A stretch of 64,000 nt of DNA from NCBI RefSeq assembly GCF_030817055.1, contig NZ_JAUSYV010000001.1, positions 582,001 through 646,000 of the forward strand, given 5' to 3'. Origin of the DNA: Bacillus sp. V2I10. Lineage in GTDB: Bacteria; Bacillota; Bacilli; Bacillales; Bacillaceae. Every line of letters starts with the position of its first letter. The first letter of the stretch is position 1. The notes under the pieces are model-generated. The model searched no databases, was not told the origin of the DNA, and saw only the letters and a program-made list of their open reading frames with translations. Made by a program: the position numbers and the translations under genes. Of this stretch, positions 28,110 through 36,136 are shown piece after piece.

Positions 28110-30146
28110 ATGCAATCAGTATTAAAGCTTTCAAAATTAATGATTCAATCTATAGAAGATGGGTTTGAAGTGATATTCAACGAAAAAGTACTACTGCGTC
28201 ATACATTGGAAAGTCCAATGCTGTTTATAGGACGAGGACAAGACAGTATGGACATGTACAGAGGCAATTTTGAAATAAAAGATTACGTAATCGAAAGGTC
28301 TCCTCTGCTTTATGCAGACATTTCTCAGCAGGAACATGAGATTACTGTAGCTTTTTCAAAATTCTCGAATATCGACCCTGTAATGACATTGCAGATAAAA
28401 GAAGAAGATGGGCGGCTGTCGGTTGAATACCATACAAATGATGAAAGCATAAATCGTATGTGGCTGCGTACACCGGCAGATCCAGATGAAAAAGTGTATG
28501 GCTGCGGAGAACAGCTTTCACATTTTAACTTGCGGGGTAAAAACTTTCCTTTGTGGACTTCTGAACCAGGTGTAGGCAGAAATAAAAAAACGTATGTAAC
28601 CTGGCAGGCAGACGTATTAGATAAAGCGGGCGGAGATTACTATCATACGAATTTTCCGCAGCCTACCTTTGTTTCCAGTAAAAAATATTACTGTCATACA
28701 GATACAACAGCCTATGCAGATTTTGATTTCCGTAATCTGCATTTTCATGAATTGCAATTTTGGGAAATACCGAAAAAGACACTATTTGAAACTGCTGACT
28801 CATTCTTGGAGCTAGCAGGGAAAATAACAAATCTTCTTGGCCGTCAGCCGGAATTGCCAGATTGGATCTATAATGGCGTTATTCTTGGCATCCAGGGAGG
28901 AACAGAGATTACAGAAAGTAAGATTAATAAAGCTTTAGAAAAAGGGATGTCTATTGCCGGTGTATGGTGTCAGGATTGGCAAGGAAAGCGCATTACATCC
29001 TTTGGCAAAAGGTTAATGTGGAATTGGAAATGGAATGAAAAAGAATACCCGGGGTTAGACAAGAAGATACCTGAATGGAAGAAAAAAGAAATTCGTTTTT
29101 TAGGATATATTAACCCTTATGTTGCGGTTGAAGGGGACCTATTTAAAGAAGCAGAAGAAAAGGGATATTTGGCACTTAATCATCAAGGCAGTACCTATCT
29201 CGTTGACTTCGGAGAGTTTTACTGCGGGGTCGTAGATTTTACAAATGAAGATGCATTTATTTGGTATAAAGAAGTGATAAAAGAGAATTTGATCCAATTT
29301 GGTTTAGACGGATGGATGGCTGATTTCGGAGAATATTTGCCTATTGATGTTGTGTTAAGCAATGGGGCTGATCCGAAAAAAATGCATAACGCCTGGCCTG
29401 CATTATGGGCTAAGGTGAATTATGAAGCACTTGTTGAGTCTGGAAAATTAGGTGAAATTCTATACTTCATGCGTGCGGGATATACCGGTATCCAAAAATA
29501 TTGCACGATGCTTTGGGGCGGAGATCAGAGCGTAGATTTTTCACTTGATGATGGACTCGCATCTGTTATTCCTGCAGCGCTCTCTTCCGGAATGATTGGC
29601 TGCGGACTGCATCATAGCGATATTGGGGGCTACACAAGCCTCCATGGAAATAAACGATCGAAGGAATTGCTCATGAGATGGGCCGACATGGGAGCTTTTA
29701 CTCCAATGATGAGAACTCATGAAGGAAATCGTCCTGCAGATTGCTTTCAATACGATGATGACAATGAATCATTAGAACACCTTTCAAGAATGTCAAATGT
29801 GTATACTGCACTTAGTCCGTATACAAAATCGCTTGTGAAAGAAAATGCCACACATGGTATTCCTGTACAGCGTCCTTTATTCATGCATTATGAACAGGAT
29901 GAGAAAGCGTATGATATTCAATATCAATATTTATATGGAAGAGACTTGCTGGTTGCTCCTGTGCACCAAGAAAATCAAACGGATTGGGAAGTATATTTGC
30001 CAGAGGATGAGTGGGTTCATATTTGGAGCGGGGAAGAATTTAAAGGCGGGACAGTGACGATTTCCGCACCAATTGGCTATCCTCCAGTCTTTTACCGCAA
30101 AAGTTCGAATTGGAAAGAATTATTTAGTCAGATATCGTCAATCTAA
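28110..30146 (+). CDS. yihQ: Sulfoquinovosidase (GH31)
   Basis: 678 residues, the same length as E. coli YihQ. Retaining alpha-glycosidase that frees sulfoquinovose from sulfoquinovosyl glycerol. The nucleophile Asp405 (GWMADFGEY) and acid/base Asp472 (WGGDQS) are present, and all five sulfonate-recognition residues of the QQRWY signature fall at the E. coli numbers: Gln262, Gln288, Arg301, Trp304, Tyr508. No signal peptide, so it acts in the cytoplasm after uptake. Last gene of the operon headed by transaldolase 2; a terminator follows. Confidence 0.95.
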   Translation: MQSVLKLSKLMIQSIEDGFEVIFNEKVLLRHTLESPMLFIGRGQDSMDMYRGNFEIKDYVIERSPLLYADISQQEHEITVAFSKFSNIDPVMTLQIKEEDGRLSVEYHTNDESINRMWLRTPADPDEKVYGCGEQLSHFNLRGKNFPLWTSEPGVGRNKKTYVTWQADVLDKAGGDYYHTNFPQPTFVSSKKYYCHTDTTAYADFDFRNLHFHELQFWEIPKKTLFETADSFLELAGKITNLLGRQPELPDWIYNGVILGIQGGTEITESKINKALEKGMSIAGVWCQDWQGKRITSFGKRLMWNWKWNEKEYPGLDKKIPEWKKKEIRFLGYINPYVAVEGDLFKEAEEKGYLALNHQGSTYLVDFGEFYCGVVDFTNEDAFIWYKEVIKENLIQFGLDGWMADFGEYLPIDVVLSNGADPKKMHNAWPALWAKVNYEALVESGKLGEILYFMRAGYTGIQKYCTMLWGGDQSVDFSLDDGLASVIPAALSSGMIGCGLHHSDIGGYTSLHGNKRSKELLMRWADMGAFTPMMRTHEGNRPADCFQYDDDNESLEHLSRMSNVYTALSPYTKSLVKENATHGIPVQRPLFMHYEQDEKAYDIQYQYLYGRDLLVAPVHQENQTDWEVYLPEDEWVHIWSGEEFKGGTVTISAPIGYPPVFYRKSSNWKELFSQISSI

Positions 30147-30164
30147 ACCTATAAAAAGAGATGC

Positions 30165-30198
30165 AAGACTGTTGAACAATATTTCAACAGTCTTTTTT
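30165..30198 (+). terminator. Terminator after sulfoquinovosidase
   Basis: 11-bp perfect stem AGACTGTTGAA/TTCAACAGTCT, followed by six T. Confidence 0.9.
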
Positions 30199-30340
30199 AG
30201 GTATAAAAATAATGATTATCAGGGATACATGCCAAGCACAATTCCTGAAAAAACAGAAAATGCAAGCAGGCTTTACTTTGTTTTTAATTCCGAAGTAAGA
30301 TAAGAATAGAGTTAGAGAATCTTGAAGGGAGCATTAATCA

Positions 30341-31069
30341 ATGGAACATAACGTAGATCCTCATAAGGATCTTTCTTTATACTTACAAGTTAAAAACATT
30401 TTAATAAAACGGATTCAGGAAAAAGTGTGGCCTGCTCACACATTAATACCAACTGAACAAGAATTAATGAAAGAATTCAACGTGAGCCGCACCACTTTAC
30501 GGCAGGCGATATCCATCCTTGTCCAAGATGGATTGCTTGAAAAAAAACAAGGTAAAGGCACAATGGTAAAAGCCCAGGAGCTTGCTGGCGGGGGAAGATT
30601 AAAAGGATTCGCAGAAGAAGCAGCCGAAAAAGGGTTAACGCCAAAATCAAAGTTAATTCGAGCTGAATTCAGAAGTGATTTATATCATGAAAAATCGATG
30701 CTTGAATTATTGGAGGAAGAGGAAATATTAGTAATTGAAAGGATCAGATTTGCTGATAAAGTACCTATAGCGATTGAACGTTCGTGCTGGCCTGCATACA
30801 TAGGAAAAATATTGATGAAGCATGATTTGGATACCGCAAAATTCTATGAAATATTGGAAGCAGAAAATATCACATTAAAATATGCAAAAGATCAAATCGC
30901 TGCAATTAATGCTACAGTGCCTGAAGCGGACTTACTCGGAATCCGCGGGGGAGAAGCGTTGCTGAAAATTAAAAGGGTAAGCTTTGGCTTTGATGACAGG
31001 CCAATAGAATATACGATTACCAAGTATCACGGTGAGAAATATCACTTTGATCTAGAACTTACAAGGTAA
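30341..31069 (+). CDS. GntR-family regulator (HutC/UTRA type), copy 2
   Basis: 242 residues with the same layout as the 21.2-kb regulator: winged helix with PTEQELMKEFNVSRTTLRQA and a UTRA domain. The recognition region is nearly identical, so both probably bind the same operators, while the ligand domains differ more. It has its own AAGGGAG ribosome site behind a terminator and is the last gene of the sulfosugar locus. Confidence 0.88.
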   Translation: MEHNVDPHKDLSLYLQVKNILIKRIQEKVWPAHTLIPTEQELMKEFNVSRTTLRQAISILVQDGLLEKKQGKGTMVKAQELAGGGRLKGFAEEAAEKGLTPKSKLIRAEFRSDLYHEKSMLELLEEEEILVIERIRFADKVPIAIERSCWPAYIGKILMKHDLDTAKFYEILEAENITLKYAKDQIAAINATVPEADLLGIRGGEALLKIKRVSFGFDDRPIEYTITKYHGEKYHFDLELTR

Positions 31070-31160
31070 TTTGAGGATTCTAGGTCACTTTTATTATTTT
31101 CCTGCTAAAGATTAGAACGTTATTGGCAATCAAAAAAGTGAATGAATCTGAGAAATAAAG

Positions 31161-31191
31161 AAACGAGCCTGAACTGCCCAAGCTCGTTTTT
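31161..31191. terminator. Bidirectional terminator
   Basis: AACGAGC (31162-31168) and GCTCGTT (31182-31188), with T runs on both strands. It lies between the convergent GntR and GNAT genes. Confidence 0.8.
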
Positions 31192-31194
31192 ACG

Positions 31195-31692
31195 TTATTC
31201 TGCTACTCTTTTCCCGACAATCACCAAATCACGTTCTATGCCATCTAGCTCCGCGACACCAGGCATGTTCGCCCACTGCTCAAAGCCGAAGCGCTTAAAA
31301 AGGCGCAGGCTTGCTTCGTTGTGGCCAAAGACAAAGCCAAGCAGCGTTTTAATGCCAAGCTTAGGGCAAGCATCAATCGCAGCCTGTATGAACGTGGTGC
31401 CGATTCCTTTGCCGCGCACGTTCTGATCAATATAAATGCTGACCTCTGCTGTATATTGGTAGGCAGCTCTGCCGTAGAAGGATTCAAAGCTCAGCCAGGC
31501 AACAATCTGATCTCCGTCCTCCATGACCCAAAGCGGACGCTGATCTGTGTGCTGATGAAACCAGCCCGCACGGTCTTCAACGGCAACAGGGGTTAAGTCT
31601 GCCGTAACGGCTCTGCTTTCGATCGTAGAGTTGTAGATCTCAACGATGGCAGGCAGGTCGTCAATCACGGCTTTTCGAATAGGTAAACTCAT
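31195..31692 (-). CDS. ywnH: GNAT N-acetyltransferase, phosphinothricin acetyltransferase-like
   Basis: 165 residues of the PAT/MddA branch of the GNAT fold. The acetyl-CoA loop is NVRGKGIGTTF and the substrate end shows NEASLRLFKRFGFEQ. Homologues acetylate methionine sulfone/sulfoximine or glufosinate analogues. Pairing with a VanZ-like gene upstream of spoIIQ matches the B. subtilis ywnH-ywnJ-spoIIQ order. It starts six bases after the VanZ-like gene ends. Confidence 0.82.
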   Translation of the reverse strand: MSLPIRKAVIDDLPAIVEIYNSTIESRAVTADLTPVAVEDRAGWFHQHTDQRPLWVMEDGDQIVAWLSFESFYGRAAYQYTAEVSIYIDQNVRGKGIGTTFIQAAIDACPKLGIKTLLGFVFGHNEASLRLFKRFGFEQWANMPGVAELDGIERDLVIVGKRVAE

Positions 31693-31698
31693 AGCTGA

Positions 31699-32127
31699 TC
31701 ACTCCGCATCATTTAACTTTTGAAAACTAGAGGTTATAAAAGAAGGACGTTTTGCAAAATACGTCACCTTCATAATATAAAAAGATACAAGGACACCAAT
31801 AGCATCCTTCACTAAATCAATGACTGTTGCAGACCGGTATGGAACAAAGTATTGATGAATTTCATCTGTTGCCCCATATAGAATGGATGCAAAAGCTGCA
31901 AGGATACTTGCTTTCACGGTCCAGCTTTGATGAGCCGCAAACGCCAAAGCAATCAGCCAATAGAGAATTCCGAACTCAATCAAGTGAAGCGATTCCTTCA
32001 TTAAACGGTCAAATGAAAAAGGCGTGTTGATAATCGCATCTGCCGGCAGGCTTGATAGAATCCATATGAGAATCATATAAAGAATGGGTGCCAGAGTCAG
32101 CATCCATTTAAGGAAAGGTTTCTTCAT
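31699..32127 (-). CDS. ywnJ: VanZ-like membrane protein
   Basis: 142 residues with about four helices. The VanZ motif is clear: GATDEIHQYFVPYRSATVID. The ATG is preceded by AAGGAGC on the minus strand. It is co-transcribed with the GNAT gene and divergent from spoIIQ. Confidence 0.8.
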   Translation of the reverse strand: MKKPFLKWMLTLAPILYMILIWILSSLPADAIINTPFSFDRLMKESLHLIEFGILYWLIALAFAAHQSWTVKASILAAFASILYGATDEIHQYFVPYRSATVIDLVKDAIGVLVSFYIMKVTYFAKRPSFITSSFQKLNDAE

Positions 32128-32251
32128 TATCGTGCTCCTTCAGGTGCTGATGGAACATAGTATACCACGACTGAAATAAAAATTTTAGAATCCATACATA
32201 ATTTTATAAAGGGAAGCAGAAAATAAGTTTTTAACTTTTTTTGATAGAGGT

Positions 32252-32281
32252 GTATATATTTTCAGAATTTTGTTCAGAATG
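32252..32281 (+). promoter_or_regulatory. Candidate sigma-F promoter for spoIIQ
   Basis: GTATA (32252-32256), 15-bp spacer, GTTCAGAATG (32272-32281), a reasonable but imperfect match to the forespore sigma-F consensus, 20 bp before the spoIIQ ATG. spoIIQ is sigma-F controlled in B. subtilis. Confidence 0.45.
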
Positions 32282-32301
32282 ATTGCTGAGGTGATGATAG
32301 A

Positions 32302-33216
32302 ATGAGAGAGGAAGAAACTAAACGTACTTCTCAAAACTCGAAAATGCAACAATTCTTCAGAAAGCGTTGGGTATTCCCAGCAATCTATTTAGTAAGTGCA
32401 GCATTGATTTTGACAGCCGTGTTATGGTATCAGGCTTTAGGCAATGGAGATTCAGCAAATGATCCGATTGACCAAGGAACATCTTATCAAGATGAACCGA
32501 CTCAAGAAGTGAACTCAGCTGTAGAAAATTTCGCAATGCCGGCAGCTGATTCAGACGCAGTATCTGTTATCCGCAAGTTCTATGAAAAAGATGCAACAGC
32601 AGCAGAGCAAGAAGCAGCACTCGTTTCCTATAATAATACGTACGAGCCTAGCAAAGGAATTGACTTGGCAAAAGAAGATGGCAAGGAATTCGAAGTTGCA
32701 GCTTCACTAAGCGGAACTGTTACAAAAGCTGAAAAAGATCCATTACTTGGAAATGTCATTGAAATCGAGCACAAAGATGGCGTGACAACTGTTTACCAAT
32801 CTTTAGCAAGCATGACGGTTGCAGCTGGTGACGAAGTTGAGCAAAACGAAATCATCGGACAAGCTGGAAAAAGCCTGATCCAAGAAGAAGATGGCGTACA
32901 TGTTCACTTTGAAATCCGCAAAGATGGCGTTGCAGTCAATCCATTAGACTTCATGGACAAACCACTTCCTTCTTTAAACGACGTGAATGTTGAAAAAGAA
33001 GCTGAGCCTGTAAAAGAACAGCCAGTTAAAGAAGAAGAAGGTACTGAAGGCGAAGAAAAAGGCACTGAGCAAGAAAAAGAAGACGCTGAAAAAGGCACTG
33101 AAGACAAAAAAGGTGCTGAAGAAGACAAAGAAAAAGAAGACGCTGGTAAAGAAGGATCAGAAAAAGGGAATTCACAAGACCAATCTGAAGCTTCAATCAG
33201 CACAAAAAACGCTTAA
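32302..33216 (+). CDS. spoIIQ: Stage II sporulation protein SpoIIQ (degenerate LytM/M23)
   Basis: Forespore membrane protein that crosses to mother-cell SpoIIIAH and forms part of the feeding-tube channel. 304 residues. TM helix about 24-42, then a LytM domain (about 110-215). The HxH motif (GVHVHFEI) remains but the first zinc ligand His of the HxxxD motif is replaced (SKGIDL), so it is expected to be non-catalytic, as in B. subtilis. The last ~75 residues are a Glu/Lys/Asp-rich low-complexity tail that is longer than I would expect for the family. Confidence 0.93.
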   Translation: MREEETKRTSQNSKMQQFFRKRWVFPAIYLVSAALILTAVLWYQALGNGDSANDPIDQGTSYQDEPTQEVNSAVENFAMPAADSDAVSVIRKFYEKDATAAEQEAALVSYNNTYEPSKGIDLAKEDGKEFEVAASLSGTVTKAEKDPLLGNVIEIEHKDGVTTVYQSLASMTVAAGDEVEQNEIIGQAGKSLIQEEDGVHVHFEIRKDGVAVNPLDFMDKPLPSLNDVNVEKEAEPVKEQPVKEEEGTEGEEKGTEQEKEDAEKGTEDKKGAEEDKEKEDAGKEGSEKGNSQDQSEASISTKNA

Positions 33217-33236
33217 TAAGCTACAACATATAGATT

Positions 33237-33268
33237 GTCTATCCAATAGGGATAGACTATTTTTTTTG
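33237..33268 (+). terminator. Terminator after spoIIQ
   Basis: GTCTATCC (33237-33244) and GGATAGAC (33250-33257), followed by eight T. The next 200 bases (33269-33467) contain nothing I can identify. Confidence 0.85.
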
Positions 33269-33467
33269 TTTTATATTCAGTGCCATGGCCTAAATCGACA
33301 AATTTCTTGGGAAATAACGAAAGCAGTGAACCATTCTAATTGGTTTAAATTTCTCCAAAGTTCATTTCTTTCCACATATTTTTGGATGCAATAACCCGAT
33401 TTTCTGCCTCTAAATCCGGAATTTATAAAAAAATTCGCACAAATCCCTTGTCCCTCTTGACTTTTTA

Positions 33468-33496
33468 GCATATATCTTCACCCAAGCTAATAAAAT
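33468..33496 (+). promoter_or_regulatory. Candidate sigma-E promoter for the usd-spoIIID unit
   Basis: GCATATA (33468-33474), 14-bp spacer, AATAAAAT (33489-33496), fitting the sigma-E consensus at 6 of 7 positions in each element. spoIIID is sigma-E dependent in B. subtilis. Confidence 0.55.
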
Positions 33497-33536
33497 GTTA
33501 CAAACCTAACAAAGAGAGTGTATGAGGTGAGGGATC

Positions 33537-33650
33537 GTGAATATTTTTCGTAAACGCAGCAATGGTGCTATTATACATTCAGCTAAGCGGAAAATAACTG
33601 CTGTAACTAAGTATGCGAGTCTCATTTCACACTTCTCACATCCATTTTAG
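33537..33650 (+). CDS. usd: Usd-like leader ORF upstream of spoIIID, 37 aa
   Basis: A GTG-started ORF with AGGTGA ribosome site, encoding a 37-residue basic peptide that begins MNIFRKRSNGAII. Its TAG touches the GGAGGT ribosome site of spoIIID (33651-33656). In B. subtilis a small upstream ORF, usd, must be translated for spoIIID to be translated. Position, spacing and arrangement fit that role; I did not compare peptide sequences. Confidence 0.7.
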   Translation: MNIFRKRSNGAIIHSAKRKITAVTKYASLISHFSHPF

Positions 33651-33664
33651 GGAGGTCGAGTGGT

Positions 33665-33940
33665 GTGCACGATTACATCAAAGAACGTACTATCAAGATT
33701 GGAAAGTATATCGTGGAGACGAGGAAAACTGTTCGCGTGATTGCGAAGGAATTTGGCGTTTCTAAAAGTACTGTCCATAAAGATTTGACTGAAAGACTGC
33801 CTGAAATTAATCCAGAGCTTGCGAATGAAGTGAAAGAAATCCTTGATTATCATAAATCGATACGCCATTTAAGAGGCGGGGAAGCAACGAAGCTTAAGTA
33901 TCGGAAGGAGGATATCCTTCAGGAAGAACCAGTAAAATAA
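33665..33940 (+). CDS. spoIIID: Sporulation transcription regulator SpoIIID
   Basis: Mother-cell DNA-binding protein that switches gene expression between sigma-E and sigma-K stages. 91 residues, nearly identical to the B. subtilis protein, with helix-turn-helix VIAKEFGVSKSTVHKDL (about 25-41) and a basic C-terminal segment. The GTG start at 33665 gives the conserved N-terminus MHDYIKERT. Confidence 0.97.
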   Translation: MHDYIKERTIKIGKYIVETRKTVRVIAKEFGVSKSTVHKDLTERLPEINPELANEVKEILDYHKSIRHLRGGEATKLKYRKEDILQEEPVK

Positions 33941-34088
33941 AGAATTACCTGTCTTTCTTGCAATTTCGACAAATCCCAACATGGAATTTTACAATTTCAT
34001 ACTTTTTTTAGTAATATATGATACAATATGAAATTAGGGCACAAAGTAGGAATTGCTGGGATCAGATTGCAAGGAGGATATGGTAAGA

Positions 34089-35090
34089 ATGTTTGCAAGG
34101 GATATAGGAATTGACCTTGGTACTGCAAATGTACTAATTCACGTAAAAGGTAAAGGCATCGTCTTAAACGAGCCATCTGTAGTTGCACTTAATAAGAACA
34201 CGGGCAAGGTTCTTGCTGTTGGAGAAGAAGCAAGAAGAATGGTAGGACGTACTCCTGGGAATATTGTTGCGATTCGTCCTTTAAAAGACGGAGTCATCGC
34301 CGATTTTGAAGTAACAGAAGCTATGCTTAAGCATTTTATCAACAAATTAAATGTAAAGGGTTTATTCACGAAACCGCGGATGCTTATCTGCTGTCCGACG
34401 AATATCACCTCTGTTGAGCAAAAAGCCATTAAAGAAGCTGCTGAAAAAAGCGGCGGAAAATACGTTTATCTTGAAGAAGAACCAAAGGTCGCAGCAATTG
34501 GCGCCGGCATGGACATTTTTCAGCCAAGCGGAAATATGGTAGTAGATATTGGCGGTGGAACGACGGATGTCGCAGTCCTTTCAATGGGCGATATTGTCAC
34601 CGCCTCTTCTATTAAGATGGCTGGGGACAAGTTCGACATGGAAATCTTAAATTACATCAAAAAAGAGTACAAGCTCTTAATTGGTGAACGTACGGCTGAG
34701 GATATTAAAACGCAAGTAGCGACAGTGTTCCCAGGCGCACGCAACGAAGAAATTGCCATTCGCGGCAGAGACATGGTATCAGGCCTGCCCCGTACCATTA
34801 CCGTTAATTCTGAAGAAGTAGAAGGCGCACTGCGTGAATCAGTAGCCCTCATCATTCAAACTGCAAAAAGCGTACTCGAGCGCACACCGCCTGAACTCTC
34901 TGCGGACATCATCGACCGCGGCGTCATCTTAACAGGCGGCGGAGCCCTCCTGAACGGTCTGGATCAGCTGATGGCAGAAGAATTAAAGGTTCCTGTCTTA
35001 ATCGCAGAAAATCCAATGGACTGTGTAGCAATCGGCACAGGCATCATGCTTGATAACGTCGATCGCCTTAATAGACGCAAGTTTGGATAA
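34089..35090 (+). CDS. mbl: Cell-shape protein Mbl (MreB family)
   Basis: Actin-like filament protein that guides lateral wall synthesis at the membrane. 333 residues. The N-terminus MFARDIGIDLGTANV, phosphate loop VVDIGGGTTDVAV and adenosine motif ILTGGGALLNG are intact. The start is ATG 34089 after AAGGAGG; the frame extends 12 codons upstream without a ribosome site. Between spoIIID and flhO, as in B. subtilis. Confidence 0.97.
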   Translation: MFARDIGIDLGTANVLIHVKGKGIVLNEPSVVALNKNTGKVLAVGEEARRMVGRTPGNIVAIRPLKDGVIADFEVTEAMLKHFINKLNVKGLFTKPRMLICCPTNITSVEQKAIKEAAEKSGGKYVYLEEEPKVAAIGAGMDIFQPSGNMVVDIGGGTTDVAVLSMGDIVTASSIKMAGDKFDMEILNYIKKEYKLLIGERTAEDIKTQVATVFPGARNEEIAIRGRDMVSGLPRTITVNSEEVEGALRESVALIIQTAKSVLERTPPELSADIIDRGVILTGGGALLNGLDQLMAEELKVPVLIAENPMDCVAIGTGIMLDNVDRLNRRKFG

Positions 35091-35099
35091 TAGTATGGA

Positions 35100-35131
35100 A
35101 AAACATCAGTTTTTGAACTGGTGTTTTTTTG
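35100..35131 (+). terminator. Terminator after mbl
   Basis: ACATCAG (35103-35109) and CTGGTGT (35118-35124; one G-T pair), followed by seven T. Confidence 0.82.
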
Positions 35132-35148
35132 TTTTTTCTCACTTCCTA

Positions 35149-35175
35149 TAAACCTTTCGCCAATCAAGCCGATTT
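35149..35175 (+). promoter_or_regulatory. Sigma-D (motility) promoter for flhO-flhP
   Basis: TAAA (35149-35152), 15-bp spacer, GCCGATTT (35168-35175), a near-consensus sigma-D site, 127 bp before flhO and after the mbl terminator. It places both rod genes under flagellar control. Confidence 0.75.
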
Positions 35176-35302
35176 TAAGAGTGTACCTTCGATTTTTTAT
35201 TAAACTTATATATTTATACAAGTGATGTTCCAAAAGTCAGATATAATGAAAATAGAAAATACTGTCGGAAAAAGAGAAATGACTCTCTTATGAGGTGAAA
35301 GA

Positions 35303-36121
35303 ATGCTACGAGGTTTTTATACAGCGACTGCAGGGATGCTAGCCCAGCAGCGAAGAACAGAAATGCTGTCAAATAACATAGCCAATGCGAATACACCTGG
35401 ATATAAATCGGATCAGGCAGCGCTAAAGGCCTTCCCGGAAATGCTGCTGAAAAGAGTTGAAAGCAGCAAGGTTCCTGCTCCTGCCACGCAGGCTGTCGGA
35501 ACGCTGATTACTGGCGTGTATCTTCAAGAAATGATTCCTCAATTTACTCAGGGCGATCTTCGTGAAACAGGTCTCTCAAGCGATGTTGCCTTAGTTGAAG
35601 AGCTGGTTCCCTATAATGAGGAGACCAATGCGAAAGGTACTTTGCTTTTTGCAGTGCAGACTCAAGCTAATGAATTGCGCTATACACGTAATGGACAATT
35701 TACTCGAAATGATAACGGTGAGCTTACCCTTGCAGGCAACCCTGTTTTAGGTACGAACGGACAGCCCATTTCAGTTGCTTCTGATCAATTTGAAATCACA
35801 GCAGACGGAACGGTTAGAGTGGACGGGGTTGAACAGGCTAAAATTGAAATTGTCTTTGCCGGTGACACAAGAACCTTAATTAAAGAAGGAAATGGTCTTT
35901 ACCGGACAGAGGATGGAAATGAATTGCCGACTGCGGTCAAAAATCCTGAAATTTCGTACCAGCTAAAGCAGGGCTATGTGGAAGGCTCAAATGTCGACGT
36001 TTCCAAAACGTATACAGAGATGATGACAGCTTACCGTGCTTTTGAAGCAAATCAAAAAGTGCTGCAGGCTTACGATAGAAGTATGGATAAAGCCGTGAAT
36101 GAAATCGGCAGGGTAAGATAA
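35303..36121 (+). CDS. flhO: Flagellar basal-body rod protein FlhO
   Basis: 272 residues of the FlgF/FlgG rod/hook family. The N-terminal signature YTATAGMLAQQRRTEMLSNN with the NIANANTPGYK loop and the C-terminal coiled segment (MTAYRAFEANQKVLQAYD) are typical. Exported by the flagellar type III apparatus to form part of the distal rod. ATG after GAGGTGAAAG. Followed by flhP with a 15-bp gap. Confidence 0.93.
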   Translation: MLRGFYTATAGMLAQQRRTEMLSNNIANANTPGYKSDQAALKAFPEMLLKRVESSKVPAPATQAVGTLITGVYLQEMIPQFTQGDLRETGLSSDVALVEELVPYNEETNAKGTLLFAVQTQANELRYTRNGQFTRNDNGELTLAGNPVLGTNGQPISVASDQFEITADGTVRVDGVEQAKIEIVFAGDTRTLIKEGNGLYRTEDGNELPTAVKNPEISYQLKQGYVEGSNVDVSKTYTEMMTAYRAFEANQKVLQAYDRSMDKAVNEIGRVR

Positions 36122-36136
36122 TAGGGGGATGAGCAG

